DNA of 64,000 nucleotides from Rosistilla carotiformis. Its GTDB lineage: Bacteria; Planctomycetota; Planctomycetia; Pirellulales; Pirellulaceae. Positions within the stretch are counted from its first letter, which is position 1, and each line of letters begins with the position of its first letter. Shown piece after piece: positions 1 through 8,042 of the stretch. Both the position numbers and the translations under genes were made by a program. The notes below the pieces were generated by a model. That model ran no database searches. It saw only the letters and a program-made list of their open reading frames with translations, and was not told the origin of the DNA. Location: NCBI RefSeq assembly GCF_007753095.1, contig NZ_CP036348.1, forward strand, positions 434,001 through 498,000, given 5' to 3'.

Positions 1-1
1 G

Positions 2-511
2 TTTGGTCGGCAGTGTCTGATGGCTCGACGGTTGGTCGAAAGCGGTGTCCGGTTTGTGCAGATCTTCAGCGGCGGTTGGGACAGCCACGATTACTTGGAA
101 CGTGGGCACACCTCGCGAATCAAGAGCGTCGATCAACCGATGGCGGCGTTGATCCGCGACCTGAAGCAACGGGGAATGTTAGAGGATACGTTGATCATCT
201 GGACCGGCGAATTTGGTCGCACGCCCGACAACAACAAGCGTGGCGGCGTCTATTCGTTGGGCCGCGGTCACAACAACAACGCGATGACGATGCTGATGGC
301 CGGAGGTGGAGTCAAGCGAGGTGCCATCGTTGGTGGGACCGACGAACTTGGATCATCCGCCGTCGAGTGCGTGCATCCGATCCGCGATCTGCACGTAACG
401 CTGATGCACCTGTTGGGACTCGACGACAACAAACTGACCTACCTGCACGCAGGTCGCTATAAACAGCTGAGCCAATTCGGCGGCGAAGCGATCAAAGAAC
501 TGATCGCTTAG
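2..511 (+). CDS. DUF1501 domain protein, C-terminal part (5' end outside window)
   Basis: The open frame runs in from the left edge, so the N-terminus is missing; the first ATG at 20 is internal because the frame is open upstream with matching residues. Visible motifs are typical of the DUF1501 (sulfatase-fold-like, DUF1501/PF07394) family C-terminus: 'FSGGWDSHDYLERGH', 'DTLIIWTGEFGRTPDN', 'GRGHNNNAMTMLMAGGG', and 'HPIRDLHVTLMHLLGLDD'. These proteins are usually Tat-exported and encoded directly after a large DUF1549/DUF1553 cytochrome-type gene, which would lie to the left of this window. The biochemical role of the family is not established. Family assignment is firm; function is unknown. 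Confidence 0.93.
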   Translation, partial: FGRQCLMARRLVESGVRFVQIFSGGWDSHDYLERGHTSRIKSVDQPMAALIRDLKQRGMLEDTLIIWTGEFGRTPDNNKRGGVYSLGRGHNNNAMTMLMAGGGVKRGAIVGGTDELGSSAVECVHPIRDLHVTLMHLLGLDDNKLTYLHAGRYKQLSQFGGEAIKELIA

Positions 512-517
512 AAATTG

Positions 518-610
518 TTGGAGTCAGAGGCTTTAGCCGATCAGATCCCCGCGTTGGAGTCCGAGGCTTCAGCCGACGGATCTCGACGCTGGAGTCCGAG
601 GCTTCAGCCA
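518..610. repeat. 36-bp tandem repeat, about 2.6 copies
   Basis: Copies begin at 518, 554 and 590, so the period is exactly 36 bp. Each has a conserved part (TTGGAGTCCGAGGCTTCAGC and onward) and a less conserved 13-bp part. The core GAGGC-TTCA-GCC resembles the hairpin tops of the other intergenic repeats in this window. It begins 7 bp after the DUF1501 stop codon. Confidence 0.85.
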
Positions 611-623
611 AAATACTACAGCA

Positions 624-648
624 GCGAGCGACATGATGGGTCGCTCGC
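624..648. terminator. Hairpin between convergent genes, probable bidirectional terminator
   Basis: A perfect 9-bp stem (GCGAGCGAC at 624-632 with its complement at 640-648) closes a 7-nt loop. It lies between the rightward DUF1501 gene and the leftward lipoprotein gene. No long T-run follows, so the terminator role is inferred from position and stem strength. Confidence 0.5.
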
Positions 649-705
649 CGCTGTGAGGTTCAAGGGAGGACTGCTTCGCAGCGGAATCGTTTGTGATCGT
701 TGTTG

Positions 706-888
706 CTACTTCTTGTTCGCAGCTTTGGCTTCTTCGGCCATCTGTTGTTGATGGGCCATTTCGTCGTTGACCACCTGTTGCTCGAAGGCTTCGATATCCG
801 TCGGATCGGTCATGGTGGGCTGTTCGGAATTGCATCCCAGCAGTGGGAGGGCAATCAACATCAGCAGGGTAATCGATCGATAATTCAT
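706..888 (-). CDS. Small predicted lipoprotein
   Basis: A 60-residue protein with a classical lipoprotein signal: basic N-terminus, hydrophobic run 'LLMLIALPLLGC' and a lipobox ending at about Cys19. The mature part is short, acidic and Gln/Glu-rich, ending in Lys-rich residues ('AEEAKAANKK'). It starts 38 bp after the end of the DUF1559 gene on the same strand, so the two are probably co-transcribed; small lipoproteins commonly follow DUF1559 genes in planctomycetes. No catalytic motif is visible. Function unknown. Confidence 0.78.
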   Translation of the reverse strand: MNYRSITLLMLIALPLLGCNSEQPTMTDPTDIEAFEQQVVNDEMAHQQQMAEEAKAANKK

Positions 889-926
889 GATGCTAAGTTC
901 TGTCGATAGAGGGTGGGATTATTGGA

Positions 927-1808
927 TTAGAAGAGATCTTCATCGATGGGTGCGCCATCGCGGATGGTGCAGAAGTTCTGGAAGTTGACGGCGTCGATGG
1001 TGTAGGGAACCATCACGACCGACCCATCGGCGCGAACACCTTGGACACCGCCAACGTGCGAGCCGCCGAAGCGATTCGACCAGTGCGCCGGCTGGGTGCT
1101 GTCGGGATGGTCGTTGTCGGGTTCGGGCAAGAAGTTGCCGTAGCGGACGATGTCTTGGTCCCAGCCAGCGTTGGCCCAAACTTCGTTGTCTCCGCCAGCA
1201 GTACCGAAGGTCGACCAGTGGACCTGCTTTTCAGCGACCAGCAGCGTGTTGGAGGTACCGTCTTTGATATCCTCCAGACGACGTGTTTGGTCCGGCTTGA
1301 GGTTGGTTGTGCCCGTGGGTAACGGTAGGGTTTTCCATTGGCGAACGAAAGGTCCTTGCCAGGTTTGGGTTGTGATGCCGCCGTTGCCTGCGTAATCGGC
1401 GCGAAAGGTTCCGTTCCAAAGTTGAGCGGTGCGGCGGGAAGGGCAGGCGTAGGATGGGATCAGCGAAGAGTAGACGTCGGCGTTGGTGGGCAATTCATGG
1501 ACGTTGTTCTGTTCGATGAATGGAGTCAATTGGTACAACCAGCTCCAACCTTCACGGACGGTCGAACTGCAGCATGTCGCAAACGGTCCATCGGATCCGC
1601 CGGTCGGTAGGTGGCCAAACGTGTCGTGGAAGTTGTGGGTGGCGAGGCCAATTTGTTTCAGGTTGTTGCTGCATTGCATACGGCGGGCAGCTTCGCGAGC
1701 GGCTTGGACGGCTGGCAACAACAGGCCAACTAGGATGCCGATGATGGCGATCACAACAAGTAGTTCCACGAGGGTGAAGCCGCGGCGTTTTTTTCTAGGA
1801 TGTCGCAT
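927..1808 (-). CDS. DUF1559 domain protein with type IV pilin-like N-terminus
   Basis: A 293-residue pseudopilin-like protein. After a basic leader comes 'GFTLVELLVVIAIIGILVG', a prepilin-peptidase site (cleavage predicted between Gly10 and Phe11) with the conserved Glu5 of the mature protein, followed by the hydrophobic helix. 'AVQAAREAARRMQCSNNLKQ' and a C-terminal 'ADGSV' element are hallmarks of DUF1559 (SBP_bac_10 family). The ATG at 1808 is preferred over an upstream TTG at 1844 because it gives the standard short leader, and an AAGG lies just upstream. Planctomycetes carry many paralogues; they are thought to belong to a type II-secretion/pilus-like system, but the individual role is unknown. 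Confidence 0.93.
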   Translation of the reverse strand: MRHPRKKRRGFTLVELLVVIAIIGILVGLLLPAVQAAREAARRMQCSNNLKQIGLATHNFHDTFGHLPTGGSDGPFATCCSSTVREGWSWLYQLTPFIEQNNVHELPTNADVYSSLIPSYACPSRRTAQLWNGTFRADYAGNGGITTQTWQGPFVRQWKTLPLPTGTTNLKPDQTRRLEDIKDGTSNTLLVAEKQVHWSTFGTAGGDNEVWANAGWDQDIVRYGNFLPEPDNDHPDSTQPAHWSNRFGGSHVGGVQGVRADGSVVMVPYTIDAVNFQNFCTIRDGAPIDEDLF

Positions 1809-2503
1809 GGTGAGGCCTTTTTGAAGTGAAGGTGAAGATGACAAACGAGTCGCCCTGAGAATGGGGTGGGGCAGGTCGCTTGTGTGACTGGAAATAATGT
1901 TTTGTGACAGTCAGTAAATTGCGGCAGCAGGATAACCCCATGCTTCGACGGTTAGGAAGGCTTCGTCTAGGCGATCAAACCCAAATTCATCGGCTCTTCA
2001 TAGATGTCACTCGGATCGCATCTCCAAGTGAATTTGTCGGGAATTTTGTGCGTCCTAAGCGTGAACTTGTCTGGTTGGTTAGGCGTGTTTATGAGGCCAA
2101 GGCGAGGGGAGGCAACGGTTTTCGCTTGAGATCGCTTGCCGAGGATAGGGGACGGCGTGGCCGAGCCGAGGTGGCAAGGGATCGTTCGGACGTGTTCCAT
2201 GTCGTTCATTGGCACCGCGAACGAGAGGCAGGCGGAATGTGGAACGCGCGCCCTGAATCGTCGCTGCGGATGTCGGGGACGCGACGAATGAGGTGGTCAT
2301 GCCGTTTTGGAATTCAACGTTACCGAGCACTTGCCCTCCCCAAGATCGTGGCAAGTGCGCTAATTCTTGACAACTTGTTTGGTGAGATCTACAGTGGATC
2401 GCGTGAGAGGGGAGCGGATATCCAGCCTCGCCATGCCAGCCTGGTCGAAGCCGCTCGCTTTCCAAAACGATGAGTTAACACGCTCGGACTTTTAAATTCG
2501 TTG
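1809..2503. other. Intergenic region between divergent genes
   Basis: About 695 bp between the leftward DUF1559 gene and the rightward metal-efflux genes. No reading frame here has a recognisable protein; the longest (1904-2473, +) is Arg-rich and shadow-like. Both divergent promoters must lie here. The one clear structure is the inverted repeat at 2327-2358 described separately. Confidence 0.6.
2327..2358. promoter_or_regulatory. 9-bp inverted repeat upstream of metal-efflux genes
   Basis: GCACTTGCC (2327-2335) is perfectly complementary to GGCAAGTGC (2350-2358), with a 14-bp AT/GC-mixed spacer. It lies about 145 bp upstream of the first gene of the efflux cluster. It could be an operator for a metal-responsive regulator or a transcript hairpin; sequence alone does not decide. 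Confidence 0.4.
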
Positions 2504-2971
2504 ATGAATTCCATCCTTCCCCCGACGAACTATCGCATCTGCCTCCAGCTTTGCTTGCTGGTGTCGTCGTTGTGGGTTGGACCCACCCCGATCGTCCATT
2601 CGCATGCCAGTGCGATCGATTCGAGGATGGGGGATGTTGAATTAGTCCAGCATCTGCAGCGACACCATCGCGATGGATTCAACCAAAACAATGGTTCCGA
2701 CTGGCATCTGCATTGGTTGATGCGTGGGGTCGGTTACGCGGGACTCAACGGCGAAGCGTCGGTGGTGCAATCGCTGCCATGCTATTCCATGTCGTCGAAC
2801 GCTCCGGTGGATTTGTCCCTCGGAGACTTGCTGGCGGCGAATCCTGTCGATTCGTTTCGTGGTCGATCCGGCACCGAAGTGGATAGGACTTTGTCGAGCT
2901 CCAATTGGTTCAGCGGCCAGGCTTTGAGCCGCATCTCTATGCCGACTTGCTCGTCGGTCATGCGCTGTTAA
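2504..2971 (+). CDS. Exported His-containing protein of metal-efflux cluster
   Basis: A 155-residue protein with a signal-peptide-like start ('YRICLQLCLLVSSLWVG') followed by histidine-rich stretches ('HSHAS', 'HLQRHHRDGF', 'DWHLHWLMRG'). It lies 171 bp upstream of the membrane-fusion gene on the same strand. The gene starts at ATG 2504, not the TTG before it. The first half is credible as a metal-binding periplasmic protein; the C-terminal half has no obvious pattern. I infer a link to metal handling from the histidines and the neighbours. No family name is recognised, and the gene may be lineage-specific. Confidence 0.6.
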   Translation: MNSILPPTNYRICLQLCLLVSSLWVGPTPIVHSHASAIDSRMGDVELVQHLQRHHRDGFNQNNGSDWHLHWLMRGVGYAGLNGEASVVQSLPCYSMSSNAPVDLSLGDLLAANPVDSFRGRSGTEVDRTLSSSNWFSGQALSRISMPTCSSVMRC

Positions 2972-3142
2972 CCGTCTCGGGTTCTCCGAGTCGCTGCTGC
3001 TTTCAGCTTTGCTGAATCGGGAAACGCATGTTGACGCCAAATCGCTTGCGTCACCAAGGGTTTGATCGCGTCGGTTGCTTCTCGGTATCGGATTTCCGTG
3101 TCATCAGCGCGTCTGCTGCTTCCCTCTGCCATCCTGCCAATT

Positions 3143-4726
3143 ATGAGTCATTCCATGAACCCCACCGAAACTTCTCAACGGCCTGCGCACCAACCGACGT
3201 TATCCGCGCGAGGCATCGCGCTGTCCGTCCTGTGCCTCCTCCTCTTCCTGTTGATTGCGGCGATGTTTATCAATCGTCGTGGCGAGTCACACGATCATGC
3301 AGTGGGGACGCAGCAGGCCGATGCGACCCCGATTCAATTGGCAAATTTTGAAGCCGATGATGTGACGTCAGCAGGTGCAACCGACGCGGGAAACGCTGAT
3401 CGGACGGAGTTGTTGGAACTGCCCGAGTCGCGATGGGAGGTGTCGGGGATCCAGCTGCGCCCGGTGGAGCGTGGGGCTTTTGAGACGACCGTGCGGTTGA
3501 CCGGAAAAGTGTCGCTGAATCAAGATCGCGTTGCCCACATCTATCCGATGGTCGAAGGGATTGTCGAATCTGTTTCCGTTGGCCTGGGGCAGCAGGTCAA
3601 AGCGGGGCAGTTGTTGGCGACGATTCATAGTCGCGAGATTGGTGAAGCGAAACTGAAGCTGTTTCAATCGCGGTTGCAGTTGGAAATGGCCACGGCGAAA
3701 CACGAGATGCAGACGGAGATCGCGAACAATGTGAGGGATCTGGTCAAGGCGTTGCGAGAGCGGATGCCGATCGAACAAATTGAGGTCGCATTCCGCAGTC
3801 GACCGATGGGGGAGTATCGCGAACGTCTTCTAACCGCTTATTCCAGCTACACCAAGTCGCAGGCGGATGTCTCGCGATTGCAAGGTATTGCCAATTCGGG
3901 AGCCGTGTCGGGGAAGACGCTGCTGAGTGCAGAAGCCAATCGAAATGCGGACCAGGCAACTTTTCAGTCGCGGTTGGAAGAGGTGGAGCACGGGCTGCGA
4001 ATGTCGTCGTTGCTCTCTTCCCAATTGCTGAAGGAAACCGAAACGCAGGCGGCTGTGGCGGAGACGACGCTGCATATCTTGGGAGTCCGCGACGAAGAGC
4101 TCAAGAAAATTGATCCCGCCGAGCAGGGAGAAGGCATTTCTCACTATTTGCTGCGAGCGCCGTTCGATGGAACGGTGCTGACCAAAGACGTGGTGCTCAG
4201 CGAACAGGTGCGTCCCGATGTGATGTTGTTGAGCATTGCCGACCTGTCGACGGTTTGGATTTTGACCGATTTGTATCAGGAGCACATTCCGTTGCTGGCG
4301 TCGTTGGCGGGGCAGACGATTCATCTGCACAGCGAATCTTGGCCCGACCAGACTTTCGAAGCCGAAGTGTTTTTCGCTGGCGAAACGATGGATGAATCGA
4401 CGCGGACGATCAGCATGCGCGCGATCGCCGACAATGCGGAACATCTTTTAAAACCGGGGATGTTTGTCACCGTCGATCTGTCGGCGGTCACGCAACAGGA
4501 TGTGCTGCAGGTTCCGCTGACGGCGATCCAAGAACACGAAGGGCAGAAATTCGTCTTCATTCACCGCGGCGAGGCCCAGTTCGAACGACGCAATGTCCGC
4601 GTGGGGACGGCCAACGAGAGATCGATCACGATCAAGCAGGGTTTGGAACCTGATGAATCGGTCGTCGTGCAGGGGGGCTTCATTTTGAAGTCGCAGATGT
4701 TGGCAGATCTGATGGGAGAAGAATAA
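3143..4726 (+). CDS. RND efflux periplasmic adaptor (CusB/CzcB-type membrane-fusion protein)
   Basis: A 527-residue adaptor subunit that would link the inner-membrane pump to an outer-membrane channel. An N-terminal membrane anchor ('ALSVLCLLLFLLIAAMFI') is followed by a linker, a lipoyl/barrel-sandwich half ('VEGIVESVSVGLGQQVKAGQLLATIHS'-like region, shown in part), and a long alpha-helical hairpin (about residues 150-300). The second lipoyl half follows ('LRAPFDGTVLTKDVV'), then a beta-barrel and a C-terminal membrane-proximal domain. The start at 3143 places a short cytoplasmic leader before the anchor; ATG 3155 is also possible. The stop lies 3 bp before the pump gene, so the two are co-transcribed. 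No metal-binding Met cluster of true CusB was noticed. Confidence 0.9.
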   Translation: MSHSMNPTETSQRPAHQPTLSARGIALSVLCLLLFLLIAAMFINRRGESHDHAVGTQQADATPIQLANFEADDVTSAGATDAGNADRTELLELPESRWEVSGIQLRPVERGAFETTVRLTGKVSLNQDRVAHIYPMVEGIVESVSVGLGQQVKAGQLLATIHSREIGEAKLKLFQSRLQLEMATAKHEMQTEIANNVRDLVKALRERMPIEQIEVAFRSRPMGEYRERLLTAYSSYTKSQADVSRLQGIANSGAVSGKTLLSAEANRNADQATFQSRLEEVEHGLRMSSLLSSQLLKETETQAAVAETTLHILGVRDEELKKIDPAEQGEGISHYLLRAPFDGTVLTKDVVLSEQVRPDVMLLSIADLSTVWILTDLYQEHIPLLASLAGQTIHLHSESWPDQTFEAEVFFAGETMDESTRTISMRAIADNAEHLLKPGMFVTVDLSAVTQQDVLQVPLTAIQEHEGQKFVFIHRGEAQFERRNVRVGTANERSITIKQGLEPDESVVVQGGFILKSQMLADLMGEE

Positions 4727-4729
4727 GCG

Positions 4730-7700
4730 ATGTTAAATTCCATCATTGATGCTTCGTTGAATAACCGCTTTATCGTCATGCTGTTGTCGTTGGTCATCCT
4801 GGGGATGGGGGCATTCGCGGCGATGACGATCCCGTTGGACGCGGTTCCCGATCTCACCAATGTGCAGGTCCAAGTGCTAACGAATTCGCCTGCCCTGGGG
4901 CCGGTGGAGGTCGAGCAATTCATCACGTTCCCGGTCGAGAATGCGATGAGTGGGATCCCGCGGATCACCGAGATTCGTTCGATCAGCCGATTCGGATTGT
5001 CCGCCGTCACGGTCGCCTTTGAAGATGGCACGGACATCTATTGGGCTCGGAATCTGATCAACGAACGCTTGCTGCAGGCGCGCGAAAACATACCGCCGGG
5101 GATGGGGACGCCTTCGCTGGGCCCGATCGCGACGGGGATGAGCGAGATCTACCAATTCGAAGTTCGTGCCGATCCAGGCAGCGAACAGAGTCTGTCGGAT
5201 CTGCGAACGATCCTCGATTGGCAGATTGCGTTTCAATTGCGGAGCGTACCGGGGGTGATCGAAGTCAATACGTTTGGCGGCGAGCTGAAAACTTATGAAG
5301 TGCAAATCGATCCCGACAAGCTGAAGAACTATGGCGTTTCGTTGAGCGACGTGTTCACCGCCTTGGAGGAGAACAATGGGAATTCGGGGGGCGGATATAT
5401 CGCGCACGATGCGGAGCAGCGGTTGATCCGCGGCGAGGGTTTAATTCAATCGCTGGACGATATCCGGTTGATCGTGTTGGACAGTCGCGATGGCGTGCCG
5501 ATTCGTATCTCCGACGTTGCCAAGGTGGATTTCGCGCCGATGTTGCGGCAAGGGGCGGTCACCCGCGACGGCGACCGGGAAGCTGTCATCGGAATGGTGA
5601 TGATGTTGATGGGGGGCAACTCGCGCCAAGTCGTGGCCGACGTCAAGGAAAAGATCGCGGAGATCAAAAAGACGCTTCCGCCGGGGGTGACGATCGATAC
5701 GTTTTACGACCGCACCGAATTGGTCGCCAAGACGATCCATACCGTCGCGGAGAACATTGGTGTGGGCGTGTTCCTGGTAATCATGATGCTGTTCATTCTG
5801 CTGGGCGATGTCCGCGCGGGATTGATCGTGGCCGCTGCGATTCCGTTGTCGGCGATGTGCGCGTTGATCGCCATGCGTTACGCCGGCGTTTCGGCCAACC
5901 TGATGAGTTTGGGAGCGGTCGATTTTGGCGTGATCGTCGACGGGGCGGTGGTAATGATTGAAAACTGCGTCCGCCGGGCGATGCAGTACCAAAAGAAACA
6001 TGGTGGCGATCGCGTGCCCGAAAGCGTGTTTCGCGAATCGGCGAAAGAGGTCGCCAAGCCGATTTTGTTTGCAGGCATCATCGTGATCATCGTGTTCATT
6101 CCAATCCTCAGTCTGCAGGGGATGGAAGGGAAGATGTTCCGGCCGATGGCATTCACTTTTATGACCGCACTCTCGGCGGCGTTGGTCTTGTCGGTAACGG
6201 TGATGCCCGTTCTGGCATCGCTGTTTTTGGCTCGCCGCGTGAAGGCAGGGGAGACGTTTTTGGTTCGCTGGATCAAACAGGCGTACCAACCGATGCTGGC
6301 GTTTGCGATGCGAAGGCCTGCGTTGATGATGGGTGGATCGGTGGTCGCGTTTGCGATCAGCGTGGTTTTGGCATCGGGGTTCGGCGTCGAATTTGTGCCC
6401 AAGTTGGACGAAGGGGACATCGCGATTCAAGCGACTCGTTTGCCGAGCGTTTCGTTGGAGACGTCGATCGAAATGACCAAGGCGATCGAACGCTGCTTGT
6501 TGAAGTTCCCGCAAGTCGAGACGGTGGTTTCCAAAACAGGACGACCGGAAATTGCTAACGATCCAATGGGTGTTTATCAAACCGACCTGTTTATTCGCTT
6601 GCGGACCGATCCGCACGAGGGAGATTCGCTGCCCAAGCCGCAATTGATCGAAGCGATGCAGAAGGCGTTGGAGGAGGAGGTGCCGGGGAACGCTTTCAGT
6701 TTCACCCAGCCGATTGAATTGCGGGTGCAAGAATTGGTGGCGGGTGTCCGTTCGGACATCGGCCTAAGTTTGTATGGCGATGATTTGGATGTTTTGAAAG
6801 CCAAGGGAGATGAGATCGTCAAGGCGCTCAATCAGGTGCCGGGTTCCGCGGATGTCGCGGCTCAGCAGATTGCTGGGTTGTCGTATATGCGAGTGAAGCT
6901 GCGACGCGATGCGTTGGCGCGGTATGGGATCAATGGACGGGACGTCCTGGATGCGATTGCCACGGTCGGCGGAATGCAGGTCGGACAGGTCTTTGAAGGA
7001 CAGCGGCGGTTTCCATTGCAGGTGCGGTTGCAGCCCGAGTGGCGCCTCAATACCGAACGCTTGGCCGAGTTGAGGATCGATGACCCCAGCGGGAAACCGA
7101 TTCCGCTTGCTCAATTGGCCGAGATCATCATGGAAGATGGACCGGTGGAAATCAGTCGCGATGCGATCCGCCGGCGCCTGCTGGTGCAGTGCAACGTTCG
7201 CGGCCGCGACTTGGCCGGCTTCGTTGCCGAAGCGCAAGCGGTGGTAGATCGGGAGGTCAAACTGCCCAGCGGCTACATGCTGCGTTGGGGCGGCCAGTTC
7301 GAGAACTTGCAGCAAGCGAGCAAGCGGTTGGCGATCGCCGTGCCGGTGGCGTTGTTCTTGATCTTCTCGCTGCTTTACATGACGTTCAATTCAACCAAGT
7401 TGGCTCTGCTGATTTATTTGAACGTGCCGATCGCGGCGACCGGCGGCATCCTGGCGTTATGGTTGCGGGACATGCCGTTTTCGATCTCGGCCGGCGTCGG
7501 CTTTATCGCGTTGTTTGGGATCGCGGTGATGAATGGTGTGGTCTTGATCGAACACATTCGGCATCTGCGACACAGTGGAGACTCGCAGCGCGACGCCGTC
7601 GTCCATGGAGCGATGGACCGGTTGCGACCTGTGTTGATGACAGCATCCTGCGGCGCGCTGGGGTTCATTCCGATGGCAATCTCCGCCAGTTCGGGTGCGG

Positions 7701-7849
7701 AGGTTCAGCGTCCGCTGGCAACGGTGGTCATTGGCGGATTGATCACCTCCACCATGTTGACCTTGTTGGTGCTGCCAACGATCTATCGCTGGTTCGAGCC
7801 AAAAGAGCAGGGCGAGGAATCGAGGAGCAGCGAATTGTCTCCCGAGTGA
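4730..7849 (+). CDS. Heavy-metal efflux RND pump, CzcA/CusA family
   Basis: A 1039-residue proton-driven inner-membrane pump, normal length for the HME-RND family, with 12 predicted TM segments in two halves and two large periplasmic loops. The TM4 signature D398-F-G-x3-D-G-A-x3-I-E-N matches the pattern described for divalent-cation HME pumps (Co/Zn/Cd/Ni) rather than Cu/Ag types, so zinc, cobalt, cadmium or nickel are the likely substrates (inference). The ATG at 4730 is preceded by GGAGAA at the end of the adaptor gene. No outer-membrane factor (CzcC/TolC-like) gene is adjacent in the window. Confidence 0.95.
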   Translation: MLNSIIDASLNNRFIVMLLSLVILGMGAFAAMTIPLDAVPDLTNVQVQVLTNSPALGPVEVEQFITFPVENAMSGIPRITEIRSISRFGLSAVTVAFEDGTDIYWARNLINERLLQARENIPPGMGTPSLGPIATGMSEIYQFEVRADPGSEQSLSDLRTILDWQIAFQLRSVPGVIEVNTFGGELKTYEVQIDPDKLKNYGVSLSDVFTALEENNGNSGGGYIAHDAEQRLIRGEGLIQSLDDIRLIVLDSRDGVPIRISDVAKVDFAPMLRQGAVTRDGDREAVIGMVMMLMGGNSRQVVADVKEKIAEIKKTLPPGVTIDTFYDRTELVAKTIHTVAENIGVGVFLVIMMLFILLGDVRAGLIVAAAIPLSAMCALIAMRYAGVSANLMSLGAVDFGVIVDGAVVMIENCVRRAMQYQKKHGGDRVPESVFRESAKEVAKPILFAGIIVIIVFIPILSLQGMEGKMFRPMAFTFMTALSAALVLSVTVMPVLASLFLARRVKAGETFLVRWIKQAYQPMLAFAMRRPALMMGGSVVAFAISVVLASGFGVEFVPKLDEGDIAIQATRLPSVSLETSIEMTKAIERCLLKFPQVETVVSKTGRPEIANDPMGVYQTDLFIRLRTDPHEGDSLPKPQLIEAMQKALEEEVPGNAFSFTQPIELRVQELVAGVRSDIGLSLYGDDLDVLKAKGDEIVKALNQVPGSADVAAQQIAGLSYMRVKLRRDALARYGINGRDVLDAIATVGGMQVGQVFEGQRRFPLQVRLQPEWRLNTERLAELRIDDPSGKPIPLAQLAEIIMEDGPVEISRDAIRRRLLVQCNVRGRDLAGFVAEAQAVVDREVKLPSGYMLRWGGQFENLQQASKRLAIAVPVALFLIFSLLYMTFNSTKLALLIYLNVPIAATGGILALWLRDMPFSISAGVGFIALFGIAVMNGVVLIEHIRHLRHSGDSQRDAVVHGAMDRLRPVLMTASCGALGFIPMAISASSGAEVQRPLATVVIGGLITSTMLTLLVLPTIYRWFEPKEQGEESRSSELSPE

Positions 7850-7996
7850 CCTGGGAGAGAGCGTCTTGGCGGGGGGCGATCCAGCGATGTTGGATCGGCA
7901 GTTTGGTTGCGAGTGCCTTCGATAACAAAACTGTGGGCGAAAGCCTTCCCCCGCCATTTTTAGTTTTACCCGCCTGCGTGGCGCAAGCGTGGCGGT

Positions 7997-8014
7997 CTTC
8001 TCGTTTTCGAGAAG
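7997..8014. terminator. Hairpin between convergent genes
   Basis: A 7-bp perfect stem CTTCTCG/CGAGAAG closed by a TTTT loop lies between the rightward efflux pump (stop 7849) and the leftward exported protein (stop 8043). A bidirectional terminator is the simplest reading. Confidence 0.5.
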
Positions 8015-8042
8015 CTTTCACCGTGCGAGGCGACGCGTCGCG

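Noticed and set aside
518-610. Possible short CRISPR array (three repeats, period 36).
   Set aside because: The variable parts are only 13 bp and resemble each other, and no cas gene is nearby.
1904-2473. Rightward 189-residue frame in the divergent gap.
   Set aside because: Arg-rich, no motif, no ribosome-binding site or matching context.
5441-6730. Leftward 429-residue frame.
   Set aside because: Antisense to the CzcA-like pump with His/Arg/Gln-rich composition; a typical high-GC shadow.
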